Below, in pieces: positions 1 to 4,847 of a DNA stretch of 11,925 nt. The stretch comes from an uncultured Faecalibacterium sp. (lineage in GTDB: Bacteria; Bacillota; Clostridia; Oscillospirales; Ruminococcaceae): NCBI GenBank assembly GCA_937915335.1, contig CALDLZ010000195.1, forward strand, positions 1-11,925, given 5' to 3'. Below the pieces are notes generated by a model. That model made no database searches and was not told the origin of the DNA. It worked only from the letters and a program-made list of their open reading frames with translations. Numbering within the stretch: position 1 is the stretch's first letter; each line of letters opens with the position of its first letter. The position numbers were made by a program, and so were the translations under genes.

Positions 1-639
1 ATCCGGCAGGTCAAAGGTCACCCGCCGTCCGAGATTGACGCAGGCGGCCTTGTACTCCTCCCGGAAGGGGGCGAAGCCGTCCCGGGCAAAAGTGTACATG
101 GGCTTATCGAAACCAAAATCGGTCAGGGCCTCGGCCAGCCACTGGGGATCCTGTTCCAGATCGACCACAGCCCCCTGCAGGGCCAGCGAGGTGCCGTGGG
201 GCAGGTCGGCGGCATCGAAATAGCTCTGGGGCTGGGCCAGGTTGATGCCAATGCCGCACAGAATGCCCCGGCCCTGCTGCTGGTAGCCGTAGCAGACGCT
301 CTCGCACAGGATGCCCACGATCTTCTTGCCGTTGAGCAAAAGGTCGTTGGGCCACTTGATCTGGCAGTCCACGCCATAGCGCAGGGCCAGCTGCCTGCGC
401 ACCGCAAGGCTGGCCAGCAGGGGCAGGGTGGCAGGCTGGGCCAGCGGCTCCCGGATGGCAACGGTGTAGTACAGCGCCCTGCCCTCGGCATTGGTCCAGG
501 TGCGGCCAAGACGTCCCCGCCCGGCGGTCTGGTTGGTGGTGTAGACTGCACCCACCGGGCCGAACTCTTCAAAATGCTCTTTTACATACGCGTTGGTGCT
601 GCCGCATTCGGGCAGGTAACGCACCTCGTTGATGCTCAT
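1..639 (-). CDS. birA: Biotin--[acetyl-CoA-carboxylase] ligase, N-terminal 213 residues (cut by window edge)
   Basis: Biotin protein ligase activates biotin with ATP to biotinyl-AMP and transfers it to the acceptor lysine of a carboxylase carrier domain in the cytoplasm. The visible product begins MSINEVRYLPECGSTNAY and has the biotin/AMP-binding motif GRGRLGRTW at residues 40-48, KWPND at 95-99 and GIGIN at 129-133, all in the family order and spacing. It starts directly with the catalytic domain, so the N-terminal helix-turn-helix of bifunctional BirA repressors is absent; this should be a monofunctional ligase without operator binding. The frame is open to base 1 without a stop, so the C-terminal part lies outside. 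The ATG overlaps the stop of the upstream phosphoesterase gene (ATGA, 4 bp), implying translational coupling. The family assignment is secure; the absence of a repressor role is inferred from the missing domain. Confidence 0.94.
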   Translation of the reverse strand, partial: MSINEVRYLPECGSTNAYVKEHFEEFGPVGAVYTTNQTAGRGRLGRTWTNAEGRALYYTVAIREPLAQPATLPLLASLAVRRQLALRYGVDCQIKWPNDLLLNGKKIVGILCESVCYGYQQQGRGILCGIGINLAQPQSYFDAADLPHGTSLALQGAVVDLEQDPQWLAEALTDFGFDKPMYTFARDGFAPFREEYKAACVNLGRRVTFDLPD

Positions 640-1124
640 TGCTGCGGCACCTCTTTGTGTGCAAAGCGCACGACTTTGCCCTTGTCCAGCTCCATGACAC
701 CGTAGGTATTGGGGCCGGTGTAACAGCGGCCGCAGGAGCCGGGATTGAACAGAAACACGCCGTTCTTCTGAACAGCGGTGGGCTTGTGGGTGTGGCCGAA
801 CAATGCCACCTCGGCCCCACGGGCGGCGGCGGCATCCGCCAACGTGTCCAGATCGTATTTTACACCGTACATGTGACCGTGTGTATAGAAAATAACCACC
901 TGATCGAAGGCGGCCAGACCGTCCAGCGGTTCCAATGCCCCAAAATCGCAGTTGCCTGCCACGGCGTAGACCTTCATTTTGGGATGCAGGGTCAGCGCTT
1001 CCTCCAGATCACGCAGGCCGTCGCCTAAAAAGATGACAGCGTCTGCGTTGCTCTCCGCGTGCAGGATGCGCTCTAGCGCACCGGTGCTGTTATGGCTGTC
1101 GCTCAGGATCAAAAGTTTTGTCAC
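636..1124 (-). CDS. YfcE/MJ0936-family metallophosphoesterase
   Basis: Small (162 aa) calcineurin-like phosphoesterase of the YfcE type, a cytosolic metal-dependent phosphodiesterase. The metal-ligand motifs appear in the expected order: SDSH (D9, H11), LGDG (D35), GNCD (N58), THGH (H82, H84) and GHTH (H111, H113), followed by NPGS at 127-130. The length matches the family (about 155-185 aa). Translation starts at GTG: AGGAGG lies 10 nt upstream, and the protein begins MTKLLILSDSH as usual for the family. The physiological substrate cannot be told from sequence; family members hydrolyse generic phosphodiesters in vitro. It sits 39 bp downstream of rsmI and overlaps birA by 4 bp, so it is probably part of one transcript. 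Confidence 0.91.
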   Translation of the reverse strand: MTKLLILSDSHNSTGALERILHAESNADAVIFLGDGLRDLEEALTLHPKMKVYAVAGNCDFGALEPLDGLAAFDQVVIFYTHGHMYGVKYDLDTLADAAAARGAEVALFGHTHKPTAVQKNGVFLFNPGSCGRCYTGPNTYGVMELDKGKVVRFAHKEVPQQ

Positions 1125-1163
1125 GGGACTACGTCCTCCTATTTTTACAAATTGCCTTCCGGT

Positions 1164-2003
1164 TTAATTCGTTTGGAGTTTGAGGAGCTCTTTATACACT
1201 TCACTCTTGGAATACGGCGTGCCCTGCGCGGCGGCCTTGGCGGCTGCGGAAGCCGCATAGCCATTCCGGGTCAGCTCCAGCGCCCGCTGGGCGGCCTGCT
1301 CCAGGGTCAGCTCCTCGTCAGCTTCCACGGCGGGGGCACCGGCCATCACCAGCACATATTCGCCGCGGGGGTCATTCTCAGCGTAGTGGGTCTGGGCCTC
1401 GCCCAGCGTCGTTTTCCAGATCTCCTCGTGGAGCTTGGTCAGCTCCCGGCAGAGGGTAATGCTCCGCTCTGGGCCAAAGGCGGCGGTCAGGTCATCCAGC
1501 GTGGTGCGCAGCTTGTGGGGCGCTTCGTAGAAGATCACCGTCCGCTTTTCTCCCTGCAGCTCGGCCAGCCGCTCCCGCTTCTGCTTCTTGTTCACGGGCA
1601 GAAAGCCCTCGAACACCCAGCGGGAGGTATCCTGCCCCGAGACGGCCAACGCCGTCACGCAGGCGGATGCCGCAGGCACCGGCACCACCTTGATACCACG
1701 GGCCAGCGCGTCCCGCACGATCACCTCGCCCGGGTCGGAGACGCAGGGCATTCCGGCATCGGAGCACAGGGCGCAGTTCTCACCCGCCTCGATGCGGCGC
1801 AGGATGCCCTCGCCCTTCTGCAGGGCATGCTCATAGTAGCTGACCATCGGCTTTTTCAGCCCCAGGAAGTTCAGCAGCTTCATGGTCACCCGGGTGTCCT
1901 CGGCGGCGATGAAATCCGCCGCGCCAAAGGTGGCCGCCACCCGGGGCGGCATGTCGTCCAGGTTGCCGATGGGTGTGGCGACAATATAAAGAGTACCTGC
2001 CAT
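1164..2003 (-). CDS. rsmI: 16S rRNA (cytidine(1402)-2'-O)-methyltransferase RsmI
   Basis: RsmI uses S-adenosylmethionine to 2'-O-methylate C1402 in the decoding centre of 16S rRNA. The 279-aa product has the tetrapyrrole-methylase-fold signatures of the family: ATPIGNLDD at 9-17, AAEDTR at 33-38, SDAGMPCVSDPG at 81-92, FYEAPHKL at 158-165, RELTKLHEE at 186-194 and GEYVLVMAG near 214-222. The usual PGPSA stretch reads PAASA (110-114), a conservative variation. GGAGGT lies 6 nt before the ATG, fixing the start. The B. subtilis orthologue is yabC, which follows yabB (trmN6); the same order is kept here with a 55-bp gap. Cytoplasmic, housekeeping. Confidence 0.97.
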   Translation of the reverse strand: MAGTLYIVATPIGNLDDMPPRVAATFGAADFIAAEDTRVTMKLLNFLGLKKPMVSYYEHALQKGEGILRRIEAGENCALCSDAGMPCVSDPGEVIVRDALARGIKVVPVPAASACVTALAVSGQDTSRWVFEGFLPVNKKQKRERLAELQGEKRTVIFYEAPHKLRTTLDDLTAAFGPERSITLCRELTKLHEEIWKTTLGEAQTHYAENDPRGEYVLVMAGAPAVEADEELTLEQAAQRALELTRNGYAASAAAKAAAQGTPYSKSEVYKELLKLQTN

Positions 2004-2058
2004 ACAGACCTCCAGTTTATCTTATTGCATACTTTGTTCAGTCAGCAGGACTTTCCCA

Positions 2059-2784
2059 TTATGCCAAGGGCTCCCCTATCAGGGGAGCTGCCGCTGCAGG
2101 CGGCTGAGGGGTTTGTCCATACATTGCTGCTCCGGCGGAAATGAGCACATCCGGTTCCACCCGCAGTCCCGTTTTCCGGTTCTTCTGTGCTTCCACCAGA
2201 AAAAGCCAGGGGGCGGCATCGGGCTTGTTTTTTACAAAGGCCAGTCGCTTGGGTTCCAGCCGGTTTGCCCGCAGGACAGCCAGCACCTCGGCCAGCCGCT
2301 CGGGACGGTGGCAGAGCGAAAGCCGCCCGCCATCCTTGAGCAGACGGAAAGCGCACTTGCAGACATCGTCCAGCGTGCAGTCCGTCTCATGGCGGGCCGT
2401 GGCTCGGGCCTTGTCGGCGGCCTGCTCCCCTGCCGTGAAGTAGGGCGGGTTGCAGGCGCAGAGGTCATAACTCCCCTCGCCCTCCCGGAACGAACGCAGG
2501 TCGGCGCGGACGGGCGTGATGTGGTCGATCTCCTGTTCGGTGCAGGCGGCGGCCAGCAAGGCGCTGGCTTCCGGTTGTAATTCCAGCCCCAGGCAGGGGC
2601 CGCGGTGGCCGCGGTCGTGCCATTCCAGGCTCACAATGCCGCAGCCAGAGCACAGGTCGGCGGCTTTCCATGCCCGTTTTGGCTCCGAAAACCGGGCCAG
2701 CAGCAGTGCGTCCGACCCAAAGCGGTGCACCGCCGAACAATAGACCTTTGTTTTATTATACAAAATCTCGGTGGAATGTTCCAT
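2059..2784 (-). CDS. trmN6: tRNA1(Val) (adenine(37)-N6)-methyltransferase family protein (TrmN6/YabB)
   Basis: SAM-dependent N6-adenine methyltransferase of the YfiC/TrmN6/YabB family, expected to modify tRNA. The 241-aa protein shows the family N-terminus (HRFGSDALLLA, 20-30), the SAM-binding motif DLCSGCG (43-49) and the catalytic NPPY (112-115) typical of N6-adenine methylases. Residues 224-241 (QTPQPPAAAAPLIGEPLA) are encoded by a dispersed repeat (2070-2111), so the native C-terminus was probably replaced or extended by repeat insertion. The enzyme core is intact. The start ATG has only a weak upstream AAAGGA, and I see no convincing promoter between it and the ferredoxin terminator at 2845-2888; read-through may supply expression. 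Neighbours ricT upstream and rsmI downstream match the conserved Firmicutes order. Exact tRNA substrate is by family only. Confidence 0.9.
   Translation of the reverse strand: MEHSTEILYNKTKVYCSAVHRFGSDALLLARFSEPKRAWKAADLCSGCGIVSLEWHDRGHRGPCLGLELQPEASALLAAACTEQEIDHITPVRADLRSFREGEGSYDLCACNPPYFTAGEQAADKARATARHETDCTLDDVCKCAFRLLKDGGRLSLCHRPERLAEVLAVLRANRLEPKRLAFVKNKPDAAPWLFLVEAQKNRKTGLRVEPDVLISAGAAMYGQTPQPPAAAAPLIGEPLA
2070..2111 (+). repeat. Two-hairpin dispersed repeat, copy R1 (inside 3' end of trmN6)
   Basis: Hairpin A is an 8-bp perfect stem GCTCCCCT / AGGGGAGC (2070-2077, 2081-2088) with loop ATC. Hairpin B is GCCGC / GCGGC (2090-2094, 2100-2104), followed by TGAGGGG. The same layout and much of the same sequence recur at 9410-9449 and, more diverged, at 4425-4469 and 4532-4579. 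It lies wholly in the coding frame of trmN6 and supplies its last codons. Confidence 0.75.
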
Positions 2785-2844
2785 ATACAGCGTCCAAAAT
2801 CCTTTGCCAAAATATCGGGCAGGAAAAGCGTTGAAATTTGTGCA

Positions 2845-2888
2845 CGAAAGAAAAGCAGCAGACCCGCTTTTAACAGGTCTGCTGCTTT
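2845..2888 (-). terminator. Intrinsic terminator of the ferredoxin gene
   Basis: Perfect 13-bp stem AAAGCAGCAGACC / GGTCTGCTGCTTT (2852-2864 with 2876-2888), 11-nt loop, followed on the minus strand by TTTTCTTT. It begins 32 bp after the ferredoxin stop codon. It partly isolates ferredoxin from trmN6. Confidence 0.92.
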
Positions 2889-2919
2889 CAATGCGTCTTT
2901 TACAGTGTTCGCCGTGAAA

Positions 2920-3090
2920 TTATTCAGCAGCGATAGCACCGGTGGGGCATGCACCCTCGCAAGCGCCGCAATCGATGCAAGCATCTGCATTCACAACTGC
3001 GACACCGTTCTCAACGGTGACAGCACCAACGGGGCAAGCGCCCTCGCAAGCGCCGCAGCCAACACATGCGTCAGAAACCTTGTGTGCCAT
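2920..3090 (-). CDS. 2[4Fe-4S] ferredoxin (56 aa)
   Basis: Clostridial-type bacterial ferredoxin, a soluble low-potential electron carrier for fermentative redox enzymes such as pyruvate:ferredoxin oxidoreductase and hydrogenase. The 56-aa product begins MAHKVSDACVGCGACEGACP and has two CxxCxxCxxxCP motifs: C9, C12, C15, C19 and C38, C41, C44, C48. This is the classic length and pattern for binding two [4Fe-4S] clusters. The two halves share CGACEGACP, and the DNA has a 17-bp exact repeat 87 bp (29 codons) apart, a trace of the internal duplication. AAAGGAGAG lies about 10 nt before the ATG. It has its own promoter (3188-3216) and strong terminator, so it is a single-gene unit inserted between ricT and trmN6. 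Confidence 0.97.
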   Translation of the reverse strand: MAHKVSDACVGCGACEGACPVGAVTVENGVAVVNADACIDCGACEGACPTGAIAAE

Positions 3091-3187
3091 AATAAAACTC
3101 TCCTTTTATCGTCCGTGCCCTTACTTTAGGAAGAAGTCTGCCCCCGCACGGTACCAGCAGGCCTCCCCGGAATTCATCCTTGTCTGC

Positions 3188-3216
3188 ATTCTAACAAAGT
3201 GGAAAAGAAAAGGCAA
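3188..3216 (-). promoter_or_regulatory. Sigma-A-type promoter of the ferredoxin gene
   Basis: On the minus strand TTGCCT (3216-3211), 17 nt, TAGAAT (3193-3188). Transcription would start near 3181, giving a leader of about 90 nt. The leader contains a dyad CCGTGC / GCACGG (3146-3151 with 3113-3118) ahead of the ribosome binding site. Confidence 0.72.
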
Positions 3217-3317
3217 GACTAACCGTACACCGCAAAAGCCTAAAATTCTATTTTTGTGGGGTTGCACAAAAGCAAGGGCTAACTTTCGGAGGAAATTGAG
3301 AGAGTTTTTTGGCGAAA

Positions 3318-3359
3318 ATCACGAAGAACAGTTAGTTTTACGATACTAACCATTGTGAT
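3318..3359 (-). terminator. Possible weak terminator downstream of ricT
   Basis: A two-part dyad on the minus strand: outer arms ATCAC / GTGAT (3355-3359 with 3318-3322) and inner arms GTTAGT / ACTAAC (3345-3350 with 3331-3336), then a short run of T. It starts 22 bp after the ricT stop. The stem is AT-rich and interrupted, so termination is uncertain. Nothing else recognisable lies between it and the ferredoxin promoter. Confidence 0.3.
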
Positions 3360-3380
3360 ATCCCACCATTTTTCTGGGAA

Positions 3381-4319
3381 TTATTTCTCTTTTTTGGGGC
3401 ATTTGCCGCAGCCCATGTTGCCGTTTGCATCGGCGGATGCTACCACCGGGGCGGGGTTGCGCACGCCGGAATAATCATCGTCCGGATCCGGGCGGCGGGG
3501 GGGCCGCTTGCCGCCGCTGATATACTCGCACACGCCAACCTTATAATAGCGCGGGGTCAGGGCCTCGGTGCCGCAGCGCACCCGCAGGTAGCCGGAAATG
3601 GGGTTCACCTCCAGCACGGTGCCCAAGCCGTCCGGGGTGCGCACGGTGCTGCCCACCATGGGCATGATACTGTTCAGGTACTCGTAGGCGTTCTCCTCGT
3701 AGGAAAGGCAGCACATCAACCGGCCGCAGGCACCGCTGATCTTGGTGGGGTTCAGCGAAAGGCCCTGCTCCTTGGCCATCTTTATGGAAACGGGCTGGAA
3801 ATCCTTGAGGAAGCGGCTGCAGCAGAAGGGCTGGCCGCAGATGCCCAGGCCGCCGATCATCTTGCTCTCGTCACGCACGCCGATCTGGCGCAGCTCGATG
3901 CGGGTGTGGAAGATGCCGGCCAGATCCTTGACCAGCTCGCGGAAGTCCACACGGCCATCGGCGGTGAAGTAGAACATGATCTTGGAGCGGTCGAGGGTAT
4001 ACTCGGCCTCCACCAGTTTCATTTCCAGGCCGTGGCGGGCGATGCACTCCTGACAGGTGTGGTAGGCGCGCTTCTCGTCCTCACGGTTCTGGCGCATCCG
4101 ACGCACGTCCACGCTGTCGGCCGTCCGGGTAATGGGCTTGAGGGCCTTGGGCACGGCGCTGTCGGCGATCTCCTTCACGCCCTGCACCACCTCGCCGCAC
4201 TCAATGCCGCGGGCGGTCTCCACAATGACGTATTCGCCGGTCTGGATGTCGGCCCCGGCGGGGTCGAAGTAATAGCTTTTGCCGTTTTCCTTGAAACGGA
4301 CAGAGATGACTTTTTTCAT
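3381..4319 (-). CDS. ricT: RicT/YaaT, PSP1-domain regulatory iron-sulfur protein
   Basis: Orthologue of B. subtilis YaaT (RicT), which with RicA and RicF forms a [4Fe-4S] complex that directs RNase Y to transcripts and affects sporulation, competence and biofilm decisions. The 312-aa product has the family start (MKKVISVRFKENGKSYYFDP), the PSP1 core (about 30-210) and the cysteine motifs GICGQPFCC (159-167) and GACGRLMCC (196-204), the likely cluster ligands. A Pro/Asp-rich tail of about 40 residues ends in GCGKCPKKEK with an extra CxxC (304, 307); B. subtilis YaaT is about 275 aa. I chose ATG at 4319 over the GTG at 4331, because GAGGA sits 5 nt before the ATG and overlaps the GTG. The upstream partners holB and tmk, common next to yaaT, are absent here; a divergent transporter gene is there instead. 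Confidence 0.93.
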   Translation of the reverse strand: MKKVISVRFKENGKSYYFDPAGADIQTGEYVIVETARGIECGEVVQGVKEIADSAVPKALKPITRTADSVDVRRMRQNREDEKRAYHTCQECIARHGLEMKLVEAEYTLDRSKIMFYFTADGRVDFRELVKDLAGIFHTRIELRQIGVRDESKMIGGLGICGQPFCCSRFLKDFQPVSIKMAKEQGLSLNPTKISGACGRLMCCLSYEENAYEYLNSIMPMVGSTVRTPDGLGTVLEVNPISGYLRVRCGTEALTPRYYKVGVCEYISGGKRPPRRPDPDDDYSGVRNPAPVVASADANGNMGCGKCPKKEK

Positions 4320-4331
4320 ATCGTTCCTCAC

Positions 4332-4375
4332 AGGGGAAACTCCCCTATCTCGTAAAAAGGCCCGCGGAAGGGCCT
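4332..4375 (-). promoter_or_regulatory. Terminator-like hairpin plus second hairpin in the ricT leader
   Basis: In the order of transcription: stem AGGCCC / GGGCCT (4375-4370 with 4363-4358, 6-nt loop) followed at once by TTTT, then stem AGGGGA / TCCCCT (4346-4341 with 4337-4332, 3-nt loop) ending just before the GAGGA ribosome binding site. The first has the form of an intrinsic terminator, but no gene lies upstream on this strand. It therefore sits between the ricT promoter and start codon and may attenuate ricT, or be a relic of a lost upstream gene. The second shares CTCCCCTATC with the dispersed repeats. Confidence 0.45.
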
Positions 4376-4395
4376 ATAAATCCATTCTAGTTCTT

Positions 4396-4424
4396 AGTAT
4401 AGCATAAACGTTGAAAATTGAACA
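4396..4424 (-). promoter_or_regulatory. Candidate promoter of ricT (extended -10)
   Basis: On the minus strand TGTTCA (4424-4419), 17 nt, TATACT (4401-4396), with TG one base before the -10 (TGCTATACT). The -35 is poor, and the extended -10 compensates. The -35 abuts the end of the MITE-like element. The leader to the ricT ATG would be about 70 nt. Confidence 0.55.
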
Positions 4425-4579
4425 GCCCTCTCAAGCTCACTTCGTTCGCCAGCTCCCCCAAAGGGGGAGACAACGCATCTGCAAGATACACGGGCTGCAA
4501 ATTTGCAGTGCCTTTCCAGAAGCTGCAATTGCCTCTCCCTTTGGGAGAGGTGGCATCCCGCAGGGATGACGGAGAGGGC
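4425..4579. repeat. 155-bp palindromic MITE-like element (inverted pair of repeat copies R2 and R3)
   Basis: Ends are exact inverted 8-mers GCCCTCTC (4425-4432) and GAGAGGGC (4572-4579). Copy R2 (4425-4469) ends in a perfect hairpin CTCCCCC-AAA-GGGGGAG (4453-4469). Copy R3 (4532-4579), inverted, has CCTCTCCC-TTT-GGGAGAGG (4532-4550) and CATCCC-GCA-GGGATG (4554-4568). Midway is a perfect 14-bp palindrome CTGCAAATTTGCAG (4495-4508), whose centre (4501.5) nearly coincides with that of the whole element (4502). There is no coding capacity. AAAATT occurs on both sides (4414-4419, 4589-4594) but not flush with the ends, so a target duplication is unproven. Non-autonomous mobile origin is an inference. 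Confidence 0.66.
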
Positions 4580-4603
4580 GATATCCGTAAAATTTTCTCC
4601 CAC

Positions 4604-4632
4604 TGCAACATTTCCCCAACTTCATCCGTATA
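4604..4632 (+). promoter_or_regulatory. ECF-sigma-like promoter motif upstream of the RND pump
   Basis: TGCAAC (4604-4609), 17 nt, CGTATA (4627-4632). The AAC-type -35 and CGTA-type -10 resemble ECF sigma promoters (B. subtilis SigW: TGAAAC, 16-17 nt, CGTA). The same two blocks with the same spacing precede the cystatin-like gene at 8851-8879. A start near 4640 would give a leader of about 210 nt before the pump. Confidence 0.5.
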
Positions 4633-4741
4633 CCCCTTGAACTTTGTCCTATTTTACACGGTAAAAACATCAAAAAACTGAGGCATCATGCGGGCTTCAC
4701 AAAAGATTCTCAAGATTTTCTAAAGTTTAGCCGGGCAAGCC

Positions 4742-4769
4742 TTGCAACCCCCGGCCCCTCGTGTATAAT
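4742..4769 (+). promoter_or_regulatory. Sigma-A-type promoter of the RND pump gene
   Basis: TTGCAA (4742-4747), 16 nt, TATAAT (4764-4769). The -10 is a perfect consensus. The transcript would start near 4776, leaving a leader of about 72 nt. It would be the proximal of two promoters for the pump. Confidence 0.72.
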
Positions 4770-4847
4770 AGAAGTATCGACTTTGAACGCTCTGATAAAA
4801 AGAGCAGCCGCGCAATGCGCAGGAAAACACAGAAACGGTAGGAAGAA

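Larger units (their letters stand above)
4320..4847. other. Divergent intergenic region between ricT and the RND pump
   Basis: This 528-bp stretch contains no credible gene. From left to right it holds the ricT leader with two hairpins (4332-4375), a minus-strand promoter (4396-4424), a MITE-like palindromic element (4425-4579), an ECF-like plus-strand promoter (4604-4632) and a sigma-A-like plus-strand promoter (4742-4769). Between 4634 and 4741 I see only AT-rich sequence with no strong dyad or riboswitch-like core. TAGGAAG lies 5 nt before the pump ATG. Confidence 0.8.

Noticed and set aside
1092..2144. 350-codon open frame on the plus strand over rsmI
   Set aside because: It lies opposite a clearly recognised rsmI. 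The product is low-complexity Gly/His/Leu with no motif.
2942..3349. 135-codon plus-strand frame across the ferredoxin
   Set aside because: The opposite strand encodes a perfect 2[4Fe-4S] ferredoxin with a ribosome binding site, promoter and terminator.
4320..4331. Earlier GTG start for ricT at 4331, adding MRND
   Set aside because: The ribosome binding site GAGGA overlaps this GTG and is well placed for ATG 4319; the family begins with MKKVISVRF-like sequence.
4425..4579. CRISPR array
   Set aside because: Only two inverted, diverged copies, not direct repeats with regular spacers; no cas genes are present.
4414..4594. AAAATT on both sides of the palindromic element as a target-site duplication
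   Set aside because: The copies are not adjacent to the element's ends (5 and 9 bases away) and are simple AT sequence, so chance is likely.
4634..4741. Riboswitch or T-box in the long pump leader
   Set aside because: No conserved aptamer core, T-box sequence or terminator/antiterminator pair is visible.
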